DNA of 64,000 nucleotides. It comes from Rubrivirga sp. SAORIC476. GTDB taxonomy: Bacteria; Bacteroidota; Rhodothermia; Rhodothermales; Rubricoccaceae. Where the stretch lies: NCBI RefSeq assembly GCF_002283555.1, contig NZ_MVOI01000002.1:62001-126000 (forward strand), written 5' to 3'. A model generated the notes under the pieces. The model was not told the DNA's origin and did not search any database. It saw nothing but the letters and a program-made list of their open reading frames with translations. The translations under genes and the position numbers were made by a program. Shown piece by piece: positions 16,030 through 25,103 of this stretch; within the stretch, counting starts at the first letter, position 1; every line of letters starts with the position of its first letter.

Positions 16030-18381
16030 ATGTCGTCCCCCCTCCCCGCGCCGACCGAAGCGGTCGGCGTGCTCGCTGTCTCTACCCCCGTCGGGACGCT
16101 CCACGTCGATGCTCTCTCGGACACGGTGCTCCGGGTCCGGCTCGTCCGCGACGGCGGGACGCTCTCCGACCGGCTCTCGTACGCCATCGACCCCGAGGCT
16201 CGGTGGGACGGGCCGAGCGAGTGGGTCGTCCGCGAGGGCGACTGGACCGAGGCCGAAACGGCGGCGCTCCAGATCCGCGTCGAGGCGGAGTCGGGCGCGT
16301 TCGTGGTGACCGACCGGCACAGCGGCCACGTGCTCGTCGAGACCGGTCGGCTGGTGGCCGAGGGCGTCGGCCACTCGGTACGCCTGCACAGCGCGGACCG
16401 GCTCTTCGGGCTGGGAGACAAGGCCTTCCGCCTGGACCGCCGCGGCCACGCGGTCACGCTCTGGAACACGGACGCCTTCAAGTACCAGCGGGGCACGGAC
16501 CCGCTCTACAAGTCGGTGCCGTTCGTCCTCAAGCAGGGCGCCGAGACCAACGTCGGGCTGTTCTACGACAACACGTTCCGCAGCCGCTTCGACCTCGGCG
16601 CGTGGATGGACGACTGGCTCCACTACGAGTCGGCCGGGGGCGACCTCGATCTGTACATCCTCCACGCCCCGACCGCCCTCGGCGTCGTGGAGAGCTACGC
16701 CCGCCTGACCGGCCGGACCCCGATGCTGCCGAAGTGGGCGCTCGGATACCACCAGTGCCGGTACTCGTACATGGACGAGGCCGACATCCGGGGCGTCGCG
16801 GAGGGCTTCCGGTCGCGCGACATCCCGTGCGACGCGCTCTACTTCGACATCCACTACATGGACGGCTACCGGGTGTTCACGTGGGACCGTGAGCGCTTCC
16901 CGGATCCCCCGGCCCTGATCGGCGACCTCGCCTCCGACGGCTTCCGCTCGGTCGTGATCGTCGACCCCGGCGTCAAGGCGGATGATCCGGACTACGACGT
17001 CTACCAGCGAGGGCAGGACATCGACGCGTACGTGACCTACCCGGACGGTGGCGAAGTGCACGGCGAAGTGTGGCCCGGCCGCTGCGCCTTCCCCGACTTC
17101 ACCGCCCCGCACGTCCGCGACTGGTGGGGTGCGTTGCACGGTGGGCTGGTCCGTGACGGCGTGGCGGGCTTCTGGAACGACATGAACGAGCCCGCGCTCT
17201 TTAGCGTCGCCCACGTCGAGGGCTCGATGAACGCCGAGGAGGGCGTGGGCACGATCCCGTTGGACGCGCGGCACGCGATGGAGGGCGCCGGCGGGACGCA
17301 CGCCGAGGCGCACAACGTCTATGGCATGCAGATGCAGCGCGCGACCTACGACGGGCTCCGCGAGCTCGCGCCGACGCGCCGCCCGTTCACGATCACGCGC
17401 GCCTCGTACGCCGGCGCGCAGCGGTTCGGGACCAGTTGGACCGGTGACAACACAGCCACGTGGGACCACCTCACGCTCGCCGTCCAGACCTGTCTGTCGC
17501 TGGGCGTCTCCGGCATGACGTTCACCGGAACCGACGTGGGCGGCTTCGTGGGGACGCCGTCGGGCGAGTTGCTCGCGCGCTGGACCCAGGTGGGCGCGCT
17601 GACGCCCCTGTTCCGCAACCACTCCGCGGTCGACACGCCGCGGCAGGAGCCGTGGCTCTTCGGCGAGGAGGTCGAGCGGGTCTGCAAGGAGGCCATCGAG
17701 CTGCGATACCGCCTCCTGCCCGTGCTGTACACGGCGCTCTGGCAGGCCGCCGCCCACGGTACGCCCATGCTGCGGCCGCTCCCGCTCGTCCACCCCGACG
17801 ACGCGACGATCCGCGGCACGAGCCCGCTCGGGTTCTACGTCGGCGACCACCTGCTGGCGCACCCGGTGCTCGTGGAAGGCCAGACCGAGCGGGAGGTCTA
17901 CCTGCCGGAGGCTGACGGAGGCTGGTTCGACCTCCACACGTCGGAATGGCACGCGGGACGCCAGACGCTCTGGACCGACACGCCGCTGGACCGGATCCCT
18001 CTGTACGTCCGCGCGGGGGCGGTGCTTCCGCTGGCCCCGGTCCGCCCTCACACCGGCGTACCCGTCGAGCGGCTGACGCTGCACGTGTTCCCGGCCGTCG
18101 GCCGCACGACCTCGTGGCTCTTCGAGGACGAGGGCGACGGCTACGGCGACACCTGGGTCGGCCGGCTGGACCTGTCGGATGACGGCGAGACCCTCGGCGT
18201 CACCTGCGCAGCGACCGGTCGTCACGAGCCCGAATGGGTCGCCTGGGAGGTCGTCATCCACGGACTCGCTGGCGCCCCTGCGCTCGTGAGCGTTGACGGA
18301 GCCGAGGTCGAGGCGACGTGGGACGGCGCGGCCCGGTTCACCGTCCCGGTGGGCGCGTCCTTCGAGATCCAGAGAGGATGA
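16030..18381 (+). CDS. Alpha-glucosidase, glycoside hydrolase family 31 (second copy)
   Basis: A 783-residue GH31 enzyme with nucleophile Asp384 in GFWNDMNEP and acid/base Asp473 in WTGDN, plus the shared segments LYKSVPFV and FDIHYMDGYRVFTWD. It is clearly paralogous to the upstream gene but diverged, so the two may differ in linkage preference. No signal peptide is seen. ATG at 16030 follows the upstream stop by 11 bp and gives the family-typical N-terminal domain. Both genes are probably transcribed from the operator-controlled promoter at 13479. Confidence 0.94.
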   Translation: MSSPLPAPTEAVGVLAVSTPVGTLHVDALSDTVLRVRLVRDGGTLSDRLSYAIDPEARWDGPSEWVVREGDWTEAETAALQIRVEAESGAFVVTDRHSGHVLVETGRLVAEGVGHSVRLHSADRLFGLGDKAFRLDRRGHAVTLWNTDAFKYQRGTDPLYKSVPFVLKQGAETNVGLFYDNTFRSRFDLGAWMDDWLHYESAGGDLDLYILHAPTALGVVESYARLTGRTPMLPKWALGYHQCRYSYMDEADIRGVAEGFRSRDIPCDALYFDIHYMDGYRVFTWDRERFPDPPALIGDLASDGFRSVVIVDPGVKADDPDYDVYQRGQDIDAYVTYPDGGEVHGEVWPGRCAFPDFTAPHVRDWWGALHGGLVRDGVAGFWNDMNEPALFSVAHVEGSMNAEEGVGTIPLDARHAMEGAGGTHAEAHNVYGMQMQRATYDGLRELAPTRRPFTITRASYAGAQRFGTSWTGDNTATWDHLTLAVQTCLSLGVSGMTFTGTDVGGFVGTPSGELLARWTQVGALTPLFRNHSAVDTPRQEPWLFGEEVERVCKEAIELRYRLLPVLYTALWQAAAHGTPMLRPLPLVHPDDATIRGTSPLGFYVGDHLLAHPVLVEGQTEREVYLPEADGGWFDLHTSEWHAGRQTLWTDTPLDRIPLYVRAGAVLPLAPVRPHTGVPVERLTLHVFPAVGRTTSWLFEDEGDGYGDTWVGRLDLSDDGETLGVTCAATGRHEPEWVAWEVVIHGLAGAPALVSVDGAEVEATWDGAARFTVPVGASFEIQRG

Positions 18382-18428
18382 CGGCGGTCGGGAACGCGCG
18401 GCCCCCGCAGATGCGTTCTGGCTCCGTC

Positions 18429-19457
18429 ATGACCCGATCCCCGCTCTTCTCGCTCCTCGCACTGGCCCTCGGGCTGGCCCTGTGGGGCTGCGGCACGCCG
18501 TCCCCGGTCGGCCAGCGCGTGCCCGACTTCACCGAGGCGGAGGGGACTGCGCCGGGCGCCTTCGACCCCGAGGCGTTCAACTTCTTGATCGTCGGCGACT
18601 GGGGCCGGAACGGCTTCTTCAATCAGGCGGAGGTGGCCGACGCGATGGGGCGCGTGGGCGCCTCCATCGAGAGCCGGTTCACGATCTCGACCGGCGACAA
18701 CTTCTACCTCGCGGGCGTGACCGGCGTAGACGACGTGAAGTGGGACCGGTCCTTCGAGTCGATCTACACGGCGGCGTCGCTGCAGAGCCGCTGGTACTCG
18801 GTCCTCGGCAACCACGACTGGCAGGGCGACGTGCCCGCCCAGATCGCGTACACCGAGCTCAGCGATCGGTGGTACATGCCCGCGCAGTACTTCGCCGAGA
18901 CGCTGGCGCTGGACGACGGCACCCAGGTGTTGTTCGTCTTCCTCGACACCTCCCCGCTGGCGTACCCGGAGACTTACCAGGCGCGCTTCTCCGACTCGGG
19001 CGATTGGGACGCCGACGACCAACTGGTCTGGCTGGACCGCACGCTGGCCAACTCGGAGGCGCAGTGGAAAATCGTCGTCGGCCACCACCCGATCTACGTC
19101 GGCTCGGTGCGCTACTCCGACAACGAGCGACTCGTCGAACGCCTCGTGCCGCTCATGGAGCGGCATGGTGTACAGGCCTACTTCGCCGGGCACGACCACA
19201 ACCTCCAGCACCACCGCCCCGACGGCTCCTCGGTGGACTACTTCGTGTCGGGCGCAGGGTCCCTCACGCGCGAGGTGGTCGAGACCCCGAACACCCTGTT
19301 CGCCCTGCGGACGCCCGGCTTCATGGCCGTGTCGATGTCGCCGACGACCATGAAAGTCCAGGCCTTCGACGAGGACGAGGCGCTCGTCTACGCCGCCGAC
19401 GTTCCACTCCGGCGAGGCTCCCGCCTGGACCTCCCCTTCGGCCTCGGGTCGGAGTAG
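18429..19457 (+). CDS. Lipoprotein metallophosphoesterase, purple acid phosphatase-like
   Basis: A 342-residue calcineurin-fold phosphoesterase. All metal-binding motifs are visible: VGDWG, STGDNFY, LGNHDW, VGHHP and GHDHN. This series matches tartrate-resistant purple acid phosphatases. The N-terminus is a lipoprotein signal ending ALWGC, so the enzyme is probably anchored to the outer or inner membrane. Three in-frame ATGs compete (18378, 18411, 18429); 18429 gives the cleanest signal peptide, while 18378 would overlap the GH31 stop as ATGA. It may be co-transcribed with the GH31 genes. Confidence 0.88.
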   Translation: MTRSPLFSLLALALGLALWGCGTPSPVGQRVPDFTEAEGTAPGAFDPEAFNFLIVGDWGRNGFFNQAEVADAMGRVGASIESRFTISTGDNFYLAGVTGVDDVKWDRSFESIYTAASLQSRWYSVLGNHDWQGDVPAQIAYTELSDRWYMPAQYFAETLALDDGTQVLFVFLDTSPLAYPETYQARFSDSGDWDADDQLVWLDRTLANSEAQWKIVVGHHPIYVGSVRYSDNERLVERLVPLMERHGVQAYFAGHDHNLQHHRPDGSSVDYFVSGAGSLTREVVETPNTLFALRTPGFMAVSMSPTTMKVQAFDEDEALVYAADVPLRRGSRLDLPFGLGSE

Positions 19458-19464
19458 GCACGCC

Positions 19465-19740
19465 TCAGCGGCTCCCGGAGCGGCGGGAGGCGCGACGCCC
19501 GGCGGTCCGGCGGATCATCTCGTCGTAGGCCTGCTGGCAGAGCCAGTCGCTGCCGTCGGTGTAGGCCGGGCGGACGTAGTAGGTCCCGGCACGGTGGATG
19601 GGGGTCCCGTAGGCGACGCACACCGCCCCCTCCGGTGGCGCGTCCGGCAACCGGCGTCGGCGCCAGCGAACGCGACGCCACGCTCGGTCGGCGAGGGCGT
19701 CCCAGTAGGCCTCGTCGTGGCCGGGGCGGACCGACGGCAC
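19465..19740 (-). CDS. Hypothetical small basic protein
   Basis: A 91-residue Arg/Trp-rich protein with a GTG start two bases after the stop of the PspB-like gene, suggesting coupled translation. The central part (YGTPIHRAGTYYVRPAYTDGSDWLCQQAYDEMIRR) has the balanced composition of a real domain, and the C-terminus is a basic tail. No family is recognised. Being last in the PspB-like/caspase run, it may belong to the same operon. Whether it is real rests on position and composition only. Confidence 0.5.
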   Translation of the reverse strand: MPSVRPGHDEAYWDALADRAWRRVRWRRRRLPDAPPEGAVCVAYGTPIHRAGTYYVRPAYTDGSDWLCQQAYDEMIRRTAGRRASRRSGSR

Positions 19741-19742
19741 GG

Positions 19743-20057
19743 TCAGGACCGCGTCCGCCGGCGCACCGCGGCGACCTCGTCGTCGTCCTCCGGGTCCTCG
19801 AGCGCGTCGGCGAGCACGCCGGGATCCAGCCGTGGCTCGGCCCGCGCCTCGGTCAGTTCGTCGAGGCGGTCGTGGAGTGGGGCCACGGCGTCCTCGACGG
19901 CCTCCTGGATCAGGCGTTGCAGGTCGCTCGCTCGGAGCCCGTCCCCTCCCTTCGAGTCCATCGCGGCATACTTGGCCTTCTTCACAGTGGTCACCGCCTG
20001 CACGATGATGGCAGGCAGGATGACGAAGATGGAAACGATGGCGACGATCTCTGCCAC
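19743..20057 (-). CDS. PspB-like small membrane protein (paralogue A)
   Basis: A 104-residue protein with one N-terminal transmembrane helix (about residues 4-24), a short basic linker and a predicted amphipathic coiled coil (residues 42-75, LRASDLQRLIQEAVEDAV), then an acidic tail. The layout is that of PspB, the phage-shock-protein coiled-coil membrane component. It is clearly related to the protein at 22790-23122: both share AEIV/AEVV, SIF, KGG, a paired RASDL/RKSEL helix, APL and LDP/IDP-VLA. It follows the caspase gene by 48 bp. Confidence 0.7.
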   Translation of the reverse strand: MAEIVAIVSIFVILPAIIVQAVTTVKKAKYAAMDSKGGDGLRASDLQRLIQEAVEDAVAPLHDRLDELTEARAEPRLDPGVLADALEDPEDDDEVAAVRRRTRS

Positions 20058-20105
20058 GGGTACAAGGGCGGGTGGGAACGCGGGTACGCCCCACCCCGCG
20101 TACGG

Positions 20106-22658
20106 TTACGGCTGGAAGAGGAACAGCGTGTCGTACAGCCCGACGCTGCCGCGGTCGACCACCAGCTTCTGATGCTCCGGCCGAGTGTCTCGCCCGGTGA
20201 GGATGGTGCGCCCGTCGTCGCCGATGTCCCCCACGAACCGCGTGTAGAGGTAGTGGCTCAACTCCAGCGCCGTGACACCGCCGTTGGCATCCTCGTCGGC
20301 CCGGCGCTCCGCGATGGCGTCAGAGAAGAAGCGCGACAGGTAGCCGCCCGCTTCGAACTTGACCGCGATGGCCGAGATCACGTCCTCCTCGGACGAGAAC
20401 AGCCCCATCCGCCCCGGCCGGCTGATGACATCCTTCGAGAACCCGCCCGAGTAGCAGGCGTCGATCACGATCAGCTGGCGGGACGAGGGGATGCGCGCGA
20501 AGAGGACATCCGCCTCGTCGTCCAGCAGCTCCGCGTCGAACAACTCGATCGACTCGTCGAGGTTGTCGGGGTCGGAGCGCTGGTATGCGGTCCGGGTGTA
20601 CTGGCCGCCGTGGCCCGAGTAGAAGAACACGAACAGCGTCCGGTCGTCGCTGGTCGCTGCGAGCCGGTCGACGGCCTCGCGGACGTTGCCCACGGTCGCG
20701 TCGCGATCGGTCAGCAGGATGCCGTCCTCGGGGCTCATACCCGCCTGGATCATGGCCTCGCGGGCGTTGACGGCGTCCTCGGCGGTCCACCGCAGGTCCG
20801 ACAGGCCGGGCCGGTCGTAGTCGCTGACGCCGACGAAGAGGCCCACCATCCGGTCGTACGCCGGCGGATCCGGCAGGAGGGCATCCAGCTGGGAGACGTG
20901 GATCGTGTACGGCCCCGTCTCCCCGCCTCGGTAGCTCGTCGCGAGCACTCGGTAGCGCCCGGACTCGGGCATCGCGAACTCGACCACCGAGCGCGACTGG
21001 TCGCCCTCGAAGTCGTCGTTGGTGAGCCGCTCGCCCGACGGCGTCTCGACGATCAGGAACGTGTCGAAGGCCGTGCTCGACATCTCGACGCGAACGGGCT
21101 CCCCGGCGTCACCGTCGAACGTGTGGACCTCCAGGTACTTGCCGGAGTCGAACCGCTGGTCGGACGGGTCAAGCGCGCCGGTGAGCGTCTCGTCGAGCGT
21201 GAGGGCGCTATTGCGCTGGCTGTAGACGGGTCGCACGACCGGGTCCGGGCCGTCGTCCTCGGATGGCAGCGGGGTGCCGAAGCGCTCGCTGAGGTCGATG
21301 GCGAGGTCGTACGCCCCGGTCTCGTCGGCCGCGTACGACGTGACGTAGACGGTGTAGGTCCCCGGCTCGGTCAGGTCCGCCTCGATGCGCGAGTGGCCGA
21401 CGCGGCCTCCGCCGTCGTCGTCCTGGAGGCCCTCGCCGCGCGGCGGGTCGAGGACGAGGTAGGTGTCGAAGTCATCGCTCGTCAGGTCCAGGCGGAGCCG
21501 CTGGCCAGGCACGCCGGTGAACGTGTACTTGTCGACGTACTCGCCCGCCTCCAGGCGGTCGTCGCCCGCGGCGAGCGCGCCGCTCTCCCGACGAATGCCA
21601 TCGGCCGTCAGCCCGTCGGCCGGGCCGTCGGTCTGGAGCGTGAGCCGGTACGGGCCGACTTCGCCGACGGCGTAGCTCGTCACGTCGATGAGGTACTCGG
21701 CACCCGGCTCGGTGTCCACGACCAGCAGGGACCGCGTCAGCGAGCCCTCGTGGTCGTCGTTGTCGACCTGCTCGCCGTTCGGCAGCCGAACGATCAGGTA
21801 GGGATCGAAGGCGTCCGAGGTCAGGTCCGCCACCAACGGCCCACCGGTCCCGCGGACGGTGTACCGGTCGACGTACTCGCCCGAGGTGAGCGTCCCGTCG
21901 CCGTCCGCGAGCGCCCCGACCTCCTGTCGCGAACCATCCCTGACAGCGTCCTCCCTCCCCCGGATGACGGACAGTACGTAGTCGCCCATCTCGTCGGGGA
22001 GGTAGCTCGTCACGAGCACCTGCCACGTGCCCGCCTCGGCCGCGACCACGTCGAGGCAGGAGCGTGATAAATCGCCGTCGCAGTCGTCGTTGTCCTCCTG
22101 TGTGCCGTCGGGCGCCTTGACGATCAGGTAGGGGTCCAGGTCGGCGGAGAACAACTCGACGCGCACCCGCTCCCCGGCAGCGAGTTGCAGGTCGTGCCGG
22201 TCGACGTACTCGCCTGAGGTGAGGGTCTCGTCGCCGTCCCCCAGCGTCCCCTCCGACACGTCGCCCGTGGTCGGCATGGAGACCGGTCCGCCGCCCGTAG
22301 ACAGCACGAGCGTGTAGGCGCCGGTCTCGCCCGGCGCGTAGCTGGTAACGAGCACGCGCACGGTGCCCGAAACGTCGGCCACGAGCGTCGCGCAGGACCG
22401 ACTGGTGTCCCCTTCCGTGCAGTCGTCGTTGTCCTCCTGCTCGCCAGACGGGGAGACCAGAATGACGTAGGAGTCGAAGTCCGAGGAGGTGACGACCGCC
22501 GAGACCTCCTCGCCCGCCGTCACATCGATGGTGTAGGCGTCCCGGTACTCGCCCGATTCGAGGGTCTCGTCCCCGCTGTCGAGCGATCCGGTGTACGTCT
22601 GGGCAGTCGCGCCGGCTGCGAGGAACAGGAGCGTAAGCGTGAGGAGCGAACGGAGCAT
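20106..22658 (-). CDS. Secreted PPC-repeat protein with C-terminal caspase-like peptidase domain
   Basis: An 850-residue exported protein. A signal peptide (residues 1-20, ending ATAQ) is followed by five tandem PPC-type (bacterial pre-peptidase C-terminal) beta domains of about 110 residues, each beginning with a pattern like DGDETLxSGEYVD and ending with GETGxYxL. The C-terminal about 250 residues form a peptidase C14 domain with the catalytic dyad His683 in FYSGHGG and Cys735 in IDACYSGG. Metacaspase-type enzymes prefer Arg/Lys or Asp and act in proteolytic signalling or cell death. Here the domain should work outside the cytoplasm. It sits between two PspB-like genes. Confidence 0.9.
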   Translation of the reverse strand: MLRSLLTLTLLFLAAGATAQTYTGSLDSGDETLESGEYRDAYTIDVTAGEEVSAVVTSSDFDSYVILVSPSGEQEDNDDCTEGDTSRSCATLVADVSGTVRVLVTSYAPGETGAYTLVLSTGGGPVSMPTTGDVSEGTLGDGDETLTSGEYVDRHDLQLAAGERVRVELFSADLDPYLIVKAPDGTQEDNDDCDGDLSRSCLDVVAAEAGTWQVLVTSYLPDEMGDYVLSVIRGREDAVRDGSRQEVGALADGDGTLTSGEYVDRYTVRGTGGPLVADLTSDAFDPYLIVRLPNGEQVDNDDHEGSLTRSLLVVDTEPGAEYLIDVTSYAVGEVGPYRLTLQTDGPADGLTADGIRRESGALAAGDDRLEAGEYVDKYTFTGVPGQRLRLDLTSDDFDTYLVLDPPRGEGLQDDDGGGRVGHSRIEADLTEPGTYTVYVTSYAADETGAYDLAIDLSERFGTPLPSEDDGPDPVVRPVYSQRNSALTLDETLTGALDPSDQRFDSGKYLEVHTFDGDAGEPVRVEMSSTAFDTFLIVETPSGERLTNDDFEGDQSRSVVEFAMPESGRYRVLATSYRGGETGPYTIHVSQLDALLPDPPAYDRMVGLFVGVSDYDRPGLSDLRWTAEDAVNAREAMIQAGMSPEDGILLTDRDATVGNVREAVDRLAATSDDRTLFVFFYSGHGGQYTRTAYQRSDPDNLDESIELFDAELLDDEADVLFARIPSSRQLIVIDACYSGGFSKDVISRPGRMGLFSSEEDVISAIAVKFEAGGYLSRFFSDAIAERRADEDANGGVTALELSHYLYTRFVGDIGDDGRTILTGRDTRPEHQKLVVDRGSVGLYDTLFLFQP

Positions 22659-22678
22659 GGCAGGAGCGGTGGCTGAGC

Positions 22679-22686
22679 CAAAAGTA
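22679..22686 (-). promoter_or_regulatory. -7 element TACTTTTG upstream of the caspase gene
   Basis: Perfect match to TAnnTTTG on the minus strand, ending 20 nt before the ATG at 22658. The caspase gene may therefore be transcribed independently of the PspB-like gene ahead of it. Confidence 0.6.
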
Positions 22687-22789
22687 CAGGGCTCGCTCGA
22701 CATGCTCCTCCCCTGTGGAGGCGAGGACCGGCGGCCGTGGGTCTGTTTGCCGCCGCTTGTTGTCCTCGCGTCACGCGGACCGGCCGTCG

Positions 22790-23122
22790 TCAGGCGCGGG
22801 CCCGTCGCGGCGCGTCCGCCCAGTCGTCTGCCTCGGCGCTCGGGTCGATCACCCCCGCAAGCACGGCCGGATCGATACGGTCGAGCGCCTCGTTTTCGTC
22901 CGTCAGGATGGCCTCCAGCACTTCGACGCGGCGGAGCAGCGGCGCGGTCGCCTCCTCGACGGAGACCGCGACCAGCGCTTCCAGTTCGCTTTTCCGGATT
23001 CCGGAGCCCCCCTTTCCGGCCGAACGGGACCCCGCGGTCTTGACCTTGGCGATGCCGGAGAACACGACCCACGGCAGGCCGATAAAGATCGAGAGCAAGG
23101 CGACGACTTCTGCAGCTGGCAT
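22790..23122 (-). CDS. PspB-like small membrane protein (paralogue B)
   Basis: A 110-residue protein with an N-terminal transmembrane helix (about residues 5-25), a Gly/Ser/Lys linker and a coiled-coil region (IRKSELEALV through RRVEVLEAILTDE) that strongly resembles PspB's ERIQALESIL segment, then an acidic tail. It is paralogous to the protein at 19743-20057. In proteobacteria PspB relays envelope stress to PspA/PspF; no pspA, pspC or pspF is seen here, so the role is inferred only from architecture. It is 131 bp upstream of the caspase gene, same strand. Confidence 0.7.
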   Translation of the reverse strand: MPAAEVVALLSIFIGLPWVVFSGIAKVKTAGSRSAGKGGSGIRKSELEALVAVSVEEATAPLLRRVEVLEAILTDENEALDRIDPAVLAGVIDPSAEADDWADAPRRARA

Positions 23123-23187
23123 GATGGCGGAGGGTGTGATCCTCCGCCCTACGGGGCCCGGAAGCCGACGTTGCGCCCGACCACGCC

Positions 23188-24519
23188 TCAGGAGAAGGCG
23201 TTGATGCCGGTGGCCTCCATGCCGAGCACCAGCGTGTGCACCTCGTCGGTGCCCTCGTAGGTGACGACGGACTCGAGGTTGGCCATGTGGCGCATCACCG
23301 GGTAGATGCCGAGGACGCCGTTGCCGCCGAGCAACTGGCGGCTCTGCCGCGCGACGGCGAGCGCCGTGCGGACGTTGTCGCGCTTGGCGAGCGAGACGTG
23401 GGCCGGGCGCATCGTGCCCTCGTCCTTCATCCGGCCGAGACGCCAGCCGACGAGCTGGGCCTTCGTGATCTCGGCCAGCATGTCGGCGATGTGGTTCTGG
23501 ACCAGTTGGAAGCCGGCGATGGGCTTGCCGAACTGGACGCGCGAGGTCGTGTGCTGGAGCGCCGCGTCGTAGCACGAGAGCGCTGCGCCGATCACGCCCC
23601 AGGCGATGCCGTAGCGGGCCTGGGTGAGGCACGAGAGCGGCCCCTTGAGCCCCTTCACGTTCGGCAGCATCGCCGAGGCGGGCACCCGCACCTCGTCGAG
23701 GACAACCTCGCTGGTCACGGCGGCCCGCAGCGACCACTTGTCCATGATGCGCGGCGTCGACACGCCGCGCAGATCGGTCTCGACCAGGAAGCCGCGGACC
23801 TCACCCTCGTCGTCCTTCGCCCAGACGACCGCCACGTCGGCGATGGACGCGTTCGTGCTCCAGCGCTTGTGGCCCGTCAGGATGTAGTCGTCGCCGTCCC
23901 GGACCGCGCGCGTCTGCATCGCTCCGGGGTTCGAGCCGACGTTGGGCTCCGTCAGCGCGAAACAGCCGATGGCCTCGGCCGTCGCCAGCCGGGGCAGCCA
24001 GTGGCGCTTCTGCTCCTCCGACCCATAGGTGTAGATCGGGTACATGACGAGCGAACCCATCACGGAGCAGAACGACCGCAGGCCGCTGTCGGCACGCTCG
24101 ACCTCCTGCATCATCAGCCCGTAGGTCACAGAGGAGGCGCCGAGGCCGCCGTACTCGGTCGGGATGGTCGGGCCGATCACGCCCATCGACGCCAGGTCGC
24201 GAGCGGTGGCCATCGGGAAGGTCAGCGCCTGGGCGTGCTGCTCGATGACCGGGAGGACCGCCTCGGTGACGTAGGCGCGGACCCGGTCGCGGTGCGCTTT
24301 CTCGTCGTCGGTCAGCAGGTCGTCGATCCGGTAGAAGTCGAGCCCCTGGAAGGCCGACGGGTCGTAGGCGCCGTTGTCGACGCCGTCCGGCTCGTAGCCG
24401 AGGCCGCGGAAGGCCGACGGATCGCCGGACTGGCCTTCGTCCTGAAGATCCAGGTTGGGGCCGCCGTCTCCGGAGGTCACGAGCGAGGGGGTGCGGATGG
24501 GGGTGGAGGCGTCGGACAT
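23188..24519 (-). CDS. Acyl-CoA dehydrogenase, glutaryl-CoA dehydrogenase-like
   Basis: A 443-residue FAD-dependent dehydrogenase. The catalytic base is Glu422 in TYEGTDEVH near the C-terminus, as in glutaryl- and isovaleryl-type enzymes. FAD-contact segments FALTEPNVGS and GHKRWSTNAS are present, as is the RVQFGKPI helix. The N-terminus carries about 45 extra residues of low complexity before the all-alpha domain. Glutaryl-CoA dehydrogenases oxidise and decarboxylate glutaryl-CoA in lysine and tryptophan breakdown; that specificity is inferred from motif similarity. ATG 24519 is used. Confidence 0.9.
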   Translation of the reverse strand: MSDASTPIRTPSLVTSGDGGPNLDLQDEGQSGDPSAFRGLGYEPDGVDNGAYDPSAFQGLDFYRIDDLLTDDEKAHRDRVRAYVTEAVLPVIEQHAQALTFPMATARDLASMGVIGPTIPTEYGGLGASSVTYGLMMQEVERADSGLRSFCSVMGSLVMYPIYTYGSEEQKRHWLPRLATAEAIGCFALTEPNVGSNPGAMQTRAVRDGDDYILTGHKRWSTNASIADVAVVWAKDDEGEVRGFLVETDLRGVSTPRIMDKWSLRAAVTSEVVLDEVRVPASAMLPNVKGLKGPLSCLTQARYGIAWGVIGAALSCYDAALQHTTSRVQFGKPIAGFQLVQNHIADMLAEITKAQLVGWRLGRMKDEGTMRPAHVSLAKRDNVRTALAVARQSRQLLGGNGVLGIYPVMRHMANLESVVTYEGTDEVHTLVLGMEATGINAFS

Positions 24520-24597
24520 GGACCGTACTTTCGAGGCGTGGGGGGAGCGCAGAACGCGCGTCCGCCAACGTACGTCCCAGCCCTCGCCGGTCTTCCC

Positions 24598-25101
24598 ATG
24601 CGCTTCCTGATCCTCGCCCTCTCCGTCGTTCTCTCCGCCGCCGCGGCCGACGCGCAGCGCGGCTCGGTCGCCCCACGCTACGGGGCGGGCTTCGACGTCG
24701 CGACCGCGGTCCTCGGACAGGACGTCATTCCGGACGGCCCCTCGATCGGCATCCGCGGGCGCGTCGCGATCCCCGTCAACGCAGACCTGTCGGTGGCGGG
24801 CAGCCTCGGGCTGGGGGCGCACCTGTTCGGGGGCTCGGACGACACGCGCTACGTCCTCAATCCGCAGGTGTCGGTCATCGTGATGCTGCCCTCCGACGGC
24901 TCGGCGCGCTACGTGCTGGGCGGCTTCGGAGGCTTCCTGCCCTTCAGCGGCGGCGGCGGCGGCCCCTCCCTCCACCTCGGCTACGGCATCGCGATCCCGC
25001 TGACCGACACGTCGCTGTATGCGGAGGTGGATCCGTCGCTGGTCATCGGCGACACGGAGGTGGTCCCGGTGCTGGCGGTCCGCACGGGCGTCATTTTTTA
25101 G
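24598..25101 (+). CDS. Secreted outer-membrane beta-barrel-like protein
   Basis: A 167-residue protein with a signal peptide (residues 1-20, ending DAQR) and alternating hydrophobic strands such as SIGIRGRVAIPV, VAGSLGLGAHLF, NPQVSVIVML and LYAEVDPSLVIG. It ends in Phe (VRTGVIF), the usual terminal aromatic of outer-membrane proteins recognised by the Bam machinery. Eight strands fit its size. The specific function is unknown. A weak TA-containing promoter-like box (24571) lies 19 nt upstream of the ATG. Confidence 0.65.
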   Translation: MRFLILALSVVLSAAAADAQRGSVAPRYGAGFDVATAVLGQDVIPDGPSIGIRGRVAIPVNADLSVAGSLGLGAHLFGGSDDTRYVLNPQVSVIVMLPSDGSARYVLGGFGGFLPFSGGGGGPSLHLGYGIAIPLTDTSLYAEVDPSLVIGDTEVVPVLAVRTGVIF

Positions 25102-25103
25102 AC

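Noticed and set aside
19465-23122. Classification of the caspase cluster as a known anti-phage defence system
   Set aside because: The caspase protein has a signal peptide and should be exported, and no known sensor, nucleotide cyclase, gasdermin or STAND partner is present.
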